Below are positions 52,440 to 60,832 of a stretch of DNA of 64,000 nucleotides, one piece after another. A program made the position numbers and the translations under genes. The DNA is from Pseudomonas brenneri (GTDB lineage Bacteria; Pseudomonadota; Gammaproteobacteria; Pseudomonadales; Pseudomonadaceae). The notes beneath the pieces were generated by a model that made no database searches, was not told the DNA's origin, and saw only the letters and a program-made list of their open reading frames with translations. Each line of letters opens with the position of its first letter. Position 1 is the first letter of the stretch. Where the stretch lies: assembly GCF_007858285.1 (NCBI RefSeq), contig NZ_VFIL01000001.1:62001-126000 (forward strand), given 5' to 3'.

Positions 52440-53167
52440 CCACTTCTATAATGACATCGTATTGTTCCTACAGATAAGTCCTTCAAATAATTCCGCTATA
52501 TATTGAGCCTCTACTTCCCATGTGCTGGCGCTGCTGCTGGAGTAGCTCAGTATTTCTAATTGTTTATATTTTCTGCGGGTATAAAGCTGTTACGTAGGAT
52601 TTCTCGCAAATAAATAATGTTCTCTGGCGCAATTGGTGTTTTCAGGTAGATTGTTTAATACAGATTGTGAAGAAAAAGACTTTGGTTGCGGGGGTATGCG
52701 TGTGGTTGTTTTGCCTGCGTTGATCAAAGCGCCATTACGCAGTGAGTTTCTTAGTGCGTGCTTGGAAGTTTACTCAATATGGATGCTGTTCTATGTCCAT
52801 GCTTAATTATGAATAGCGTCAGCGTATAGATAATCAAGTTTGGCACTATTGCTTGAAGAATCTTCAGTCAATGCCGACCCAGTAGGAAGCCCGGAAATAT
52901 TAGGCGGGCTGCGTTATCAGTATCACCTGGCTTGATCTAAATGTTGTAGGGAGTTCGGAGTCTATGTGGCTCGCAGACCTTTATTGCCTGAGATTTGTCT
53001 GTTCGGACTTTTGTAAGTTCAATAAGTCTATCGGGTAGATAGGCGGGTTAATGCGGTTAATTGAGTTGATATTTGGCTTGAGAGGGAGGTGTCGCAACTT
53101 TGTTGTGAACTTCTGTTGAAGGCCATTGCCCTGGCGAAATAGTTCGCCATACATGTGAGGAAAAATA
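52440..53167. other. AT-rich 728-bp gap upstream of praB
   Basis: This stretch is clearly poorer in GC than its surroundings and has no convincing gene on either strand. It holds several small palindromes, such as TGAAGA-A-TCTTCA (52854-52866) and AGCCCG/CGGGCT (52888-52910). A long 5' leader, transcription-factor sites for praB or a small RNA are possible. A TGGCAC-like motif at 52841 lacks correct -24/-12 spacing. Confidence 0.5.
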
Positions 53168-53677
53168 ATGAAAAGTTTGAAAGCCCTCGTTTGTGTAAGT
53201 TCATTTGCTCTGTTGTTCGGTGCGGCTTCCATGGCCAGCGCCGTGTCGATTACCCCGGAAGGTCCGTTTACCACTGAGGCAGGCACCATTGTTGTAACGT
53301 CGCCATCTTCGGCTGGGGTTCCCATTACCTGTGGCATCACTTTCGGCGGCAATGTCTCCGCAGGCGTAGCCACCATCACTTCGGCAACACTTACCGGCGG
53401 TGGCCTGTGTAATTTGCCGAAGCTGAAAAACGTTCCGGCTCCGGGGTGGGTGCTGACTGCGACCAGCTTTAACGCGAGCACCGGAATCGGCAACGGCACC
53501 GTGTCAAATGTGGGCTGGACGGTGGCTTTCCCACCCTCCAACTGCGGCGCGGGTACCGTCAGTGGCGAGTGGAACCAGGCGACTCGCACCCTGACCGGTA
53601 AAAACCAGCCGCTGTCCGGCAACTGTGCCGTCCAATCCCTGACCGTCAAAGTACCGAACCTGAGCGTGGTGCCTTGA
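53168..53677 (+). CDS. praB: PraB, small secreted protein (alkane oxidation protein activator)
   Basis: 169 residues: signal peptide (SFALLFGAASMASA) and a Gly/Thr/Ser-rich beta-type mature domain with four to five cysteines (PITCGITFGG, GGGLCNLP, SNCGAG, SGNCAVQ). It matches the Pseudomonas PraB/PRA family from recall; PRA was described as a secreted protein that aids n-alkane emulsification and use. GAGG precedes the ATG by 8 nt. A strong hairpin and a FadL-type gene follow, which fits a hydrocarbon or fatty-acid uptake theme. Confidence 0.85.
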   Translation: MKSLKALVCVSSFALLFGAASMASAVSITPEGPFTTEAGTIVVTSPSSAGVPITCGITFGGNVSAGVATITSATLTGGGLCNLPKLKNVPAPGWVLTATSFNASTGIGNGTVSNVGWTVAFPPSNCGAGTVSGEWNQATRTLTGKNQPLSGNCAVQSLTVKVPNLSVVP

Positions 53678-53720
53678 GCTGTCCCGCTCCCTAGTGCAAA
53701 GGGCTGATCACCCATGAAAG

Positions 53721-53746
53721 ACAGGTGCCTCACTAGAGGTACCTGT
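53721..53746 (+). terminator. Stable hairpin between praB and the FadL-type gene
   Basis: Eleven-bp arms (ACAGGTGCCTC / GAGGTACCTGT, one G·U pair) with loop ACTA, 43 bp after the praB stop and 31 bp before the FadL ATG. There is no T-tract, so partial termination or 3'-end protection of praB mRNA is likely rather than full termination. Confidence 0.55.
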
Positions 53747-53777
53747 TGGGCTGGGTAACAATGAGACGGAGTGGAGC

Positions 53778-55239
53778 ATGAGACACAACAAGCAGCAGGC
53801 CCTGGCATTCCTTGCCCTGGCGGTGTTGGGTGGGCTGACGGTCGTGGCCTGCCCAGTCCAGGCCGGCGGGTTCATGACGCCGACCGCCAATACCGCAGGC
53901 TGGGGCCGGGCGTTCGGTGGTGGTTCGATGTTCAAGAACGATCCGTCGGCGGCCTTCAACAACCCGGCGGCCATGGCCTTTATCGACAAGAGCGTTTCGC
54001 AGTTCACCCTCAACTACGCCAATATCGACATCAAGTACAAAGGTGCTGCGTATGACTACGCAGGCAATCCCGCGTCCAGTACGGTCCTCGATCCAGACAC
54101 CGGCCTCCCTACCTCGACACCCCGCACGGGTGGCTGTGGTCAGGGCGGGTTTGAGGCATGGGCACCAACGGGCTTCATGGTTACGCCGATCAACGATCGC
54201 TTGGCCTTCGGCCTGAGCCAGGTGGTGCCCATGGGCGCCCGCACGACATGGGATGAGGACTGGAAAGGCCGTGACTTTGCGGTAGACACTAAAGTTGAAA
54301 CCGTGGGCCTGACCGGCTCGCTGTCGTTCAAAGTCAATGATCAGTTTTCCATTGGTGGTGGTGCCATTGTGCAGCACACCAAAGGCTTCGTGAGCCAGAA
54401 CGTTGACCTGTATGCCGCCGCCGCACAGTCGCCGGACCTGGGCTACATTCCATTTCCCGCAGGCCAGGGTTTGGCCTTGATGCGGGTCAAGGTCGACAAC
54501 ACCTCCCTGGGCTGGTTTGCCGGCATGGCCTGGAAACCGACGTTGCAAGACACCTTCGGCCTGAACTACCACGCCAAAATCAACAACAAGCTGGAGGGTA
54601 AATACAATATCCACGCCGATACACTTTCCAGAGACCTGATGACCACCCCGGTGTTCGATGACCACCCCGGTGTTCGATGGCAAGACCCTGGTCGAACTGG
54701 CCTACCCCGACCTGCACCTGTATCCCGGCGGTGCAAATGCCTCGGCGCAGATGGATATCCCGGCCAATGCGTCCCTGGACTGGGTACACCAGTTCTCTGA
54801 CCGCTTGACCCTGGGCCTGAGTGCTACGTGGACCCAATGGTCATCGTTCAAGGCGCTGACCTTGAAGTCGGATGGCAGCACCCTGGTATCGATTCCCTAT
54901 AACTACAAGAACACCTGGATGTACTCCCTCGGCGGTGACTACAAGCTCACGGATGACTTGACCGTGCGCACGGGGGTGGCCTTTGACCAGACGCCAACCC
55001 CCAACTCCACCCGTGACCCGCGGATCCCGGATGGTGATCGGGTATTTGCGTCCCTGGGCTTTGGCTACAACATCCGGGCGATTCCAGGCTTGAGTATCGA
55101 CGGCGCCTATTCGCGACAGTTTGTGGAAACCGTCAAGCTCAAGACCAAGAACATTGATCGTCTTGGCGCAGCATCGCTGGAGGGTAAAACCGAGATCAAG
55201 GGAGAAGTGATCAGTCTGGGTGCGACCTACGCCTTCTGA
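53778..55239 (+). pseudogene. FadL/OmpP1-family outer-membrane transporter, frameshifted by a 19-bp tandem duplication
   Basis: The N-terminal part (signal VLGGLTVVACPVQAGG; NPAAMAFIDKSVSQFTLNYANIDIKYKG) and the C-terminal part (ANASLDWVHQFSDRLTLGLSATW to VISLGATYAF) are one FadL-type long-chain fatty acid/hydrocarbon barrel of about 480 residues. The frame shifts at 54638-54675, where 19 bp are duplicated. With one copy removed the frame reads LMTTPVFDGKTLVELAYPDL. As written, translation goes out of frame and stops at 54800 after 340 residues. It may be a pseudogene, a phase-variable allele or a sequencing artefact. Confidence 0.9.
54638..54675. repeat. Perfect 19-bp tandem duplication inside the FadL-type gene
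   Basis: Unit GATGACCACCCCGGTGTTC occurs twice (54638-54656, 54657-54675), and the next four bases GATG continue the match. The length 19 is not a multiple of three, so it shifts the frame by one. Confidence 0.97.
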
Positions 55240-55283
55240 TCGATCCCTGCATTGATGAGATCCTCTGTGGGAGCGGGCTTGCA

Positions 55284-56744
55284 TCAATGCGAAGTCCCCT
55301 CCGCAAACTCGATCTTATTCCCCACGTTGTACTTACCCGAAGGCTTGTTCATAGGAATGCGCTTGACCTCCTGCAACGTCTGGCTGTCATAGACGATCAA
55401 CGCACCTTCGCGATCCCAAATGCTCAACAGCAGATAGCGCCCATCCCGGGTGAACTCCACGTGCGCCGCCGTTTTGCCCGGCATGGGCCGCAGCGTATGG
55501 GCGATCTCCAGGGTCTGCTTGTCGATCAAGTGGATCGCGTCATTGTCCGGGCCAAAAAACACATCACTCCACACATAGCGCGAGTTGCTGTGGCTGCGCA
55601 TAAAGAACCCCGGCCCGAGGGTAGGGATCTGTTTGATCAGCTTCCAGGTCTTGAGGTCGAGTACCGAAATTTGCCCCTTGCTGATATTCGGCGTGGCAAA
55701 CACCCACTGCCCGTTGCGTTGCCAGTAAGTCCCCGAACCCAGGTGGGGCATGCCCGCCAGCGCGATGTTGGTGACCACCTGCCCGGAATCGAGGTCGATC
55801 ACTTGCCCGCCGCCGGCCTTGCGCGAGGTGGCGAGCAGTTGGCGGTAGTCGGGGGAAAAGGAAAAGTCATCCAGCACATCCTGGGCCTGGATGCGCCGGG
55901 GCTCGAAGTTCGGGAGGGCTGGCGCGTAGGACAACTCCCAGACCTCATTCACATCCTTGAGGGCGACGATAAAACTCTGGCGCGGCGGCGCCGTATACAC
56001 CGCGCTGACCCGCGAGCCCGTAGGCAGGGTCTTGACCAGCGACAGGTCGCGCGCATCCAGCACCACCAGGTTGCCCGGCAGGTAATTGCCCACCAACACC
56101 CAGCGCCCGTCCTTGCTCACCGCCAGGTTGCGGGTATTGAGGCCGGCGCGGATCTCGGCGATCAGCTTGAGGTTGTGCAGGTCGTACAGGCTGATCCAGC
56201 CGTCGCGCGAAGCAAAGTACACAAAGCGCCCGTCCGGGGAAAACTTCGGCCCGCCGTGTACGGCAAAGTGCGAGGCAAAGCGATCGAGCACTTCAAAGCG
56301 ATCACCGTCGAGAATGTCGATGTGATGGTCGCCGGACTCCACCACCACAAACAGGTTCAGCGGGTCGGCACGATGTTGTGGGGTGCTGGGCAGTTGACTG
56401 AGGTCGGCTAACTGGCGGTGGCTGCTGCGCATATCCTGCTCGTTCCAGGTCGCGGGCGTGGCGGGCGGCTGTTGCAGGAAACTCACCAGGCCGTCGATCT
56501 GTTGCGCTGTCAGCAGCGGAGCGAATGCGGCCATCTGGCTGGCCGGGCGGCCTTGTTCGATCACCTGGCGAATCTCGGCCGGCTTGATCCGCCCCAGGCT
56601 CTCGGGCAACAACGCCGGGCCGCTGCTGCCGACCCGGTTGATGCCGTGACAGCTTTGGCAATGCTGCTGGTAATCGGCGGCGGCATCCGGTGCGCCGTGG
56701 GCCGCGCTGGCCCACAACAGCGGCAGCAGCCACAGGCGTTTCAT
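55284..56744 (-). CDS. nirN: NirN, cytochrome c/haem d1 protein (dihydro-haem d1 dehydrogenase)
   Basis: 486 residues: signal peptide (LWLLPLLWASAAHG), one haem c motif (HCQSCHGINR), then an eight-bladed d1-binding propeller related to NirS (GGPKFSPDGRFVYFASRDGWISLYD). NirN binds the d1 precursor and performs the last oxidation step of haem d1 synthesis in the periplasm. The ATG at 56744 overlaps the nirE stop by 4 bp. It is the last gene of the nir operon. A half REP (GTGGGAGCGGGCTTGCATC) starts at its stop. Confidence 0.92.
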   Translation of the reverse strand: MKRLWLLPLLWASAAHGAPDAAADYQQHCQSCHGINRVGSSGPALLPESLGRIKPAEIRQVIEQGRPASQMAAFAPLLTAQQIDGLVSFLQQPPATPATWNEQDMRSSHRQLADLSQLPSTPQHRADPLNLFVVVESGDHHIDILDGDRFEVLDRFASHFAVHGGPKFSPDGRFVYFASRDGWISLYDLHNLKLIAEIRAGLNTRNLAVSKDGRWVLVGNYLPGNLVVLDARDLSLVKTLPTGSRVSAVYTAPPRQSFIVALKDVNEVWELSYAPALPNFEPRRIQAQDVLDDFSFSPDYRQLLATSRKAGGGQVIDLDSGQVVTNIALAGMPHLGSGTYWQRNGQWVFATPNISKGQISVLDLKTWKLIKQIPTLGPGFFMRSHSNSRYVWSDVFFGPDNDAIHLIDKQTLEIAHTLRPMPGKTAAHVEFTRDGRYLLLSIWDREGALIVYDSQTLQEVKRIPMNKPSGKYNVGNKIEFAEGTSH

Positions 56745-57574
56745 ACCGCCACCCTGGACACTGACAAGTGACCGGGGGCGAGGCTGGCGGGGTAGTGCAG
56801 GGCCGCATCGGCAAACAGATCGACCACATGCCCGATCACCGTCAAGGTCGGCACACCGGGCTCGCACATCAAGGCCAGGGCGGGCAGCAGGCGCAGGGTG
56901 CCGCGATGCACCTGCTGGTCGGTGCGGGCGCCATTGCAGATCAACGCCGCCGGGGTGTCTGCGGGTAGGCCGGCATCGATCAGGCGTTCGGCGATCATCG
57001 CCAGGTTCGACAGGCCCATGTAGAACACCAGGGTCTGGCTGCTGTCGGCGAGGCTGTCCCACGGCAACTTCAATTCGCCGTCGCGCTGCAAATGCCCGGT
57101 GACGAAGCGACACGAGTTGACCAGGTCACGGTGGGTCAGCGGGATACCCGCATAGGCACTGCAGCCGGAGGCCGCCGTGATGCCCGGTACCACCTGGCAC
57201 GACACACCTTGCGCCAGCAGGTATTCCAGCTCTTCGGCACCGCGGCCAAAGACGAATGGATCGCCGCCTTTGAGCCGCACCACCCGCTGCCCCTGTTGGG
57301 CCAGTGCAGCCAGCAACTCGTTGATCTGATCCTGAGGCAGGCTGTGATAACCGCTGGCCTTGCCCACGTAATGCCGGGCACAGGTCAGTGGGATCAGGGT
57401 CAGCAATTCAGCGCTGATCAGGCGGTCGAACACCACGGCATCGGCCTGCATCAGCAGGCTCCAGGCGCGCAGGGTCAATAGTCGTGGGTCACCGGGGCCG
57501 GCGCCAACCAAGGCGACTTCGCCGGGGTGGAAAGGGCTGTGCAGCACCGAGGGTAACGCGTGGGATGAGTGCAT
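56741..57574 (-). CDS. nirE: NirE, uroporphyrinogen-III C-methyltransferase for haem d1
   Basis: 277 residues, matching NirE. SUMT motifs: VALVGAGPGDPRLLTL at the N-terminus, VVRLKGGDPFVFGRGAEE, and PGITAASGCSAYAGIPLTHRD. It uses SAM to make precorrin-2, the first committed step of haem d1 synthesis. The start MHSSHALPS is chosen because AAGGA lies 7 nt upstream. It lies 67 bp after nirJ and is coupled to nirN. Confidence 0.93.
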   Translation of the reverse strand: MHSSHALPSVLHSPFHPGEVALVGAGPGDPRLLTLRAWSLLMQADAVVFDRLISAELLTLIPLTCARHYVGKASGYHSLPQDQINELLAALAQQGQRVVRLKGGDPFVFGRGAEELEYLLAQGVSCQVVPGITAASGCSAYAGIPLTHRDLVNSCRFVTGHLQRDGELKLPWDSLADSSQTLVFYMGLSNLAMIAERLIDAGLPADTPAALICNGARTDQQVHRGTLRLLPALALMCEPGVPTLTVIGHVVDLFADAALHYPASLAPGHLSVSRVAV

Positions 57575-57641
57575 GAGACTTCCTTGGTTCATCATCAGGT
57601 TGGCGGCCCCCGGTTGTTTCACCAGGTGACCGGCCGGTGGT

Positions 57642-58820
57642 TCAGCGTGCCGAGCAAGGAATCAAAGTGGGCGGCGAATGGGCGATTTCTGCGTCGCTGA
57701 GGTAACAACCGGGGTCCGGGCCCCAGAGGTCGCCGCCGGCCCAGGCGCGGGTGCGCGTGTTGCCGTTGCAGATGCCCAGCCAGTGGCACTCGGTGCAACG
57801 GCCACCGATTTCGCGTGGGTGTTGGCGCAGGCGCAGTAGCAGTGGATCGGGGCGCTCTAGCCAGATTTCGCGAAACGAGGTGCGGCGCACATTGCCCACC
57901 GAGTGTTGCCACCAGTACGTGTCCGGGTGTACTTCGCCGGTGTTGTCGATATTGGCGATGCCGCTGCCCGAGGCATTGCCGCCCCAGGCATGCAGCAGGT
58001 GTTCGAGTTGCGGGTAGTGTTCCGGCAAGTGCTGGTGCACCCATTGCAGCAACAACACGGCGTCGGCGTCGTTGTTGCCGCTGACAAAATCGCTGGGTAC
58101 GCCGTTCTGGATGTCGCTCCAGGCCTGCTGGAAAATCATCAGCATGGCGTCGCGGCTCATCTGCTGATGGGCGTCCAGTTGCCGGCTGCGCTTGCCGCGT
58201 CCGCTGTAGTTGAGGTGTGAGAGGTAGAACTTCTGCACATCGTATTCACGCATTAAAGCCAGCAGTTGCGGTAGCTGTGCATGGTTTTCCTGGGTCAGGG
58301 TGGTGCGCAGGCCCACGCGGATCCCTGCCTGGCGGCACAGCCTGATGGCATGCATCGAGCGCTCGAAACTGCCCTCGCTCTGGCGGAAGGCATCGTGGGT
58401 CGCCTTCAAGCCATCGATACTGATGCCCACATAGTCAAAACGTGCGGCGGCGATCTGCTGGATATTGCCTTCATCAATCAGCGTGCCATTGCTCGACAGC
58501 GCCACGAAAAAGCCCTTGGCGCGGGCATAGGCGCTGAGTTGGAACAGGTCTTCGCGCAGCAGTGGCTCGCCGCCCGAGAGGATCAACACCTTGACCCCGG
58601 CCTCGTGCAGATCATCAATCACCTTCAGCGCTGCCTCGGTGTCCAGTTCATCGCGGAACACACTGTCGGCGCTGGTGGCATAGCAGTGCTTGCAGGTCAG
58701 GTTGCAGCGGCGCAGCAGGTTCCAGATCACCACCGGCGCGCGCGGGCTGCCCGGTTTGGCGCTGCGCGGTGGTGGGCATTGGCCGGCCAGGGTGCGCAGG
58801 TAATGACTGATCCTAAGCAT
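57642..58820 (-). CDS. nirJ: NirJ, radical SAM enzyme of haem d1 biosynthesis
   Basis: 392 residues with the radical SAM cluster motif CNLTCKHC near residue 40 and a C-terminal SPASM-like cysteine-rich region (GGRCTECHWLGICNGN). NirJ removes propionates from C3 and C8 of 12,18-didecarboxysirohaem. AAGGA precedes the ATG. Unlike the rest of the operon it is separated from the upstream gene nirH by a REP pair. Confidence 0.93.
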   Translation of the reverse strand: MLRISHYLRTLAGQCPPPRSAKPGSPRAPVVIWNLLRRCNLTCKHCYATSADSVFRDELDTEAALKVIDDLHEAGVKVLILSGGEPLLREDLFQLSAYARAKGFFVALSSNGTLIDEGNIQQIAAARFDYVGISIDGLKATHDAFRQSEGSFERSMHAIRLCRQAGIRVGLRTTLTQENHAQLPQLLALMREYDVQKFYLSHLNYSGRGKRSRQLDAHQQMSRDAMLMIFQQAWSDIQNGVPSDFVSGNNDADAVLLLQWVHQHLPEHYPQLEHLLHAWGGNASGSGIANIDNTGEVHPDTYWWQHSVGNVRRTSFREIWLERPDPLLLRLRQHPREIGGRCTECHWLGICNGNTRTRAWAGGDLWGPDPGCYLSDAEIAHSPPTLIPCSAR

Positions 58821-58834
58821 AAGATGTTCCTTGT

Positions 58835-58950
58835 TGTAGGCGCGAGCTTGTCTCCGGGCGGCGTTCCGACGAAAAACGCCCCGGCGACACGTTCATCCAG
58901 GATGCCCGCGTTATCGTTAACGATCTTCGCTGGCAAGCCAGCTCCTACAG
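58835..58950. repeat. REP pair within the nir operon
   Basis: TGTAGGCGCGAGCTTGTCTC and the opposing TTCGCTGGCAAGCCAGCTCCTACA bound a 116-bp element whose centre includes the GTTATCGTTAACGA motif. It fills the nirH-nirJ junction and extends about 34 bp into the nirH frame. Confidence 0.8.
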
Positions 58951-59450
58951 GAGCGAGGAGGGGCCAAGCGCAGGCCGGTTTTTTTCAGGATGCGACTGCT
59001 CACCAGCATCTCGTCCGCCCGGCTGGCATCGCCCAGCAAGAAACGCAGGTGTTCACGGTAACTGTCGATTTCTTCACGACTGCGGCCATGCACCATGGCG
59101 AACAGGTTGTAGGGCCAATCCCCGCGCCGGGGCCGGCGATAGCAGTGGCTGACAAATGGCTGGGCGCCGATCAGCTCACCCAGGCGCGGCATCTGTTCAT
59201 CGCACACATCCCACACGGTCATGCCGTTGTGGCGGTAGCCCAGGCGATAGTGATTGGGCACGGCGGCGATCCGGCGGATCGCGCCTTCGCCCTGTAAGCG
59301 CTTGAGCAGGTCGAGGGTGGATTCGACGCTGATGCCCAGTTGTTCGGCGAGCCAGGTCCAGGGATCTTCAACCAGGGGCAGGCCGGCCTCGGTCAAATGA
59401 ATCAAGCGCTGGGCCAGGGTCTCGTCAAGCCGGGAAGTACAGACCGACAT
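58917..59450 (-). CDS. nirH: NirH, Lrp/AsnC-like sirohaem decarboxylase subunit
   Basis: 177 residues of the AsnC/Lrp-like fold: N-terminal HTH-like helices (LIHLTEAGLPLVEDPWTWLAEQLG) and a RAM-like domain with HCYRRPRRGDWPYNLFAMVHG. It works with NirD, NirG and NirL to decarboxylate sirohaem. It overlaps nirG by 26 bp. The last ~11 residues (CRSWLASEDR) and the TAA stop come from a REP element, so the true ancestral C-terminus probably ended soon after KKTGLRL. Confidence 0.88.
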   Translation of the reverse strand: MSVCTSRLDETLAQRLIHLTEAGLPLVEDPWTWLAEQLGISVESTLDLLKRLQGEGAIRRIAAVPNHYRLGYRHNGMTVWDVCDEQMPRLGELIGAQPFVSHCYRRPRRGDWPYNLFAMVHGRSREEIDSYREHLRFLLGDASRADEMLVSSRILKKTGLRLAPPRSCRSWLASEDR

Positions 59451-59868
59451 GGTAGGTTTGCTCCTTGGGCAGGTTAAGCACCTCAAGCCCGGTAATGGTG
59501 TGGATATGCGACAGGGTCTGGTCGAGGTCCTCGCCGGTAGCGCAGGCCAGGACAAACCACATGTTCCAGTGATGCTCGCGTCGGTAGTTGTGGGCCACTT
59601 GCGGCAGATCGTTGAGTTGCGCTGCCACCTGTTCAAAGCGTGATTCGGGCACTGCCAGGGCGGCCAGGGTGAACGCGCCGCCCAGGCGCTCGATATCGAA
59701 CATCGGCCCGAAGCGCGTGAGCACGCCGTCTTCGAGCAGCAGGTGCAGGCGGTCGAGCAGCTCGTCGGGCGTGCTGTGCAGCTCGCCAGCCACCGCCTGC
59801 CATGGGTGACGCACCAGAGGCAGGCCGCGTTGCAGGCGGTTGATCAACTGCCGGTCGAGTTCATCCAT
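59425..59868 (-). CDS. nirG: NirG, Lrp/AsnC-like sirohaem decarboxylase subunit
   Basis: 147 residues with the paralogous HTH (IDNRLQRGLPLV-type segment LINRLQRGLPLVRHPW) and NYRREHHWNMWFVLACATG, the hallmark His-rich segment of NirD/NirG proteins. It pairs with NirH in the decarboxylase complex making 12,18-didecarboxysirohaem. It overlaps nirL by 8 bp upstream. Confidence 0.9.
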   Translation of the reverse strand: MDELDRQLINRLQRGLPLVRHPWQAVAGELHSTPDELLDRLHLLLEDGVLTRFGPMFDIERLGGAFTLAALAVPESRFEQVAAQLNDLPQVAHNYRREHHWNMWFVLACATGEDLDQTLSHIHTITGLEVLNLPKEQTYHVGLYFPA

Positions 59869-60376
59869 GGGCCCATACCTGTGACGGCGGCGGCGCAAAA
59901 CGTCCGCCGCATTGCTTGAACATGCGTGTGCTGAATAGCAGGTGGTGGGGCAGGTCGCTGAGCAGATGCTGCTCCAGCAGCGCCTGGATCTGCGCCTGTA
60001 CCGCTTCGCGCTCACGGCCGTGAACCATGCAGAACAGGTTGTAGCGCCAGTGCGGCAGGCGCCGTGGCCGCTGATAGCAGAGCGTGACCCCCGGGGCGCG
60101 GCCCAGGCGCTGGCCGACTTCATCGATCAGTGCGTCGGGCACATCCAGCACCAGCATCGCATTGGCGACAAAACCCAGGGCGCGGTGGTTGAGCACCAGG
60201 CCCACGCGGCGAAACAGGCCTTGCTCCTGCCACTGTTGCATCTGTTGCAACACCTGCAGGTGATGGGCGCCGATCTGCTCTGCGAGGTTTTCATAGGGGC
60301 GCGAAACGAGCGGCAGCCCGCGCTCCAGGCACTGGCGCAGGTCGAGCAATTGTTCATGGTTCAGCGGGGCGATCAC
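59861..60376 (-). CDS. nirL: NirL, Lrp/AsnC-like sirohaem decarboxylase subunit
   Basis: 171 residues; LRQCLERGLPLVSRPYENLAEQ and LCYQRPRRLPHWRYNLFCMVHG align with NirH, identifying the NirL/NirH half of the family. It uses a GTG start that overlaps the nirD stop (GTGA). It pairs with NirD. Confidence 0.9.
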   Translation of the reverse strand: MIAPLNHEQLLDLRQCLERGLPLVSRPYENLAEQIGAHHLQVLQQMQQWQEQGLFRRVGLVLNHRALGFVANAMLVLDVPDALIDEVGQRLGRAPGVTLCYQRPRRLPHWRYNLFCMVHGREREAVQAQIQALLEQHLLSDLPHHLLFSTRMFKQCGGRFAPPPSQVWAHG

Positions 60377-60831
60377 GGATGGACTCCCAGGGCAAAACCC
60401 AGGTCAATGCGGTAAGCGGTGAGCATCGGCAGGTCCAGGGGGATCAGGCCGGTGTCCTTCTCCAACTCGTCGAGAATCTGTTCCAGATGGCGACGATTGG
60501 GCCCGGTCAGCACAAACCACAGGTTGTAGTGATGCTCGCGGGCGTAGTTGTGATTGACCTCGGGGTAGCGGCTGATGCGCGCCGCCACCTGCTCCAGACG
60601 TTCGGCGGGCACCGCCAGGGCGGCGAGGGTACTGGCGCCGGCACGGCAGTGATCGAACACCGGCCCGATCCGCGACAGCGCCCCCGCCAGTTCCAGGCGT
60701 TGCAGGCAGGCCATCAGCTCGCGCTCGCTGCAACCCAGGTCTTGCGCCATTTCCACATAAGGCTCGGCGCACAGTGGCATGCCGTGTTGATAGCGGTCGA
60801 TCAGGCGTGCGGTCAGTTCATCAAGTTCCAT
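60373..60831 (-). CDS. nirD: NirD, Lrp/AsnC-like sirohaem decarboxylase subunit
   Basis: 152 residues; LIDRYQHGMPLCAEPYVEMAQDLG and NYAREHHYNLWFVLTGPN align with NirG. It starts 1 bp beyond the nirF stop, in tight operon spacing. nirD and nirL are separate genes, as in P. aeruginosa, not fused as in some other denitrifiers. Confidence 0.92.
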   Translation of the reverse strand: MELDELTARLIDRYQHGMPLCAEPYVEMAQDLGCSERELMACLQRLELAGALSRIGPVFDHCRAGASTLAALAVPAERLEQVAARISRYPEVNHNYAREHHYNLWFVLTGPNRRHLEQILDELEKDTGLIPLDLPMLTAYRIDLGFALGVHP

Positions 60832-60832
60832 C

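Noticed and set aside
52840..52856. Sigma-54 promoter (TTTGGCACTATTGCTTG) upstream of praB
   Set aside because: GG to GC spacing is 7 nt, not the required 10.
52981..53808. 275-codon open frame opposite praB, extending into the AT-rich region
   Set aside because: praB is recognisable with a signal peptide and ribosome-binding site; the antisense frame shows no signal or family and has AT-rich low-complexity ends.
54658..55239. Separate 193-residue protein starting inside the FadL-type gene
   Set aside because: It is the C-terminal half of the same barrel displaced by the 19-bp duplication; its ATG lies in the repeat and has no ribosome-binding site or signal peptide.
55287..56411. 374-codon frame on the plus strand opposite nirN
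   Set aside because: Antisense of nirN, which has haem and propeller motifs and conserved operon position.
58727..58936. Small gene encoding MPAKIVNDNAGILDE... between nirJ and nirH
   Set aside because: This peptide pattern is the usual translation of REP sequence, not a conserved protein.
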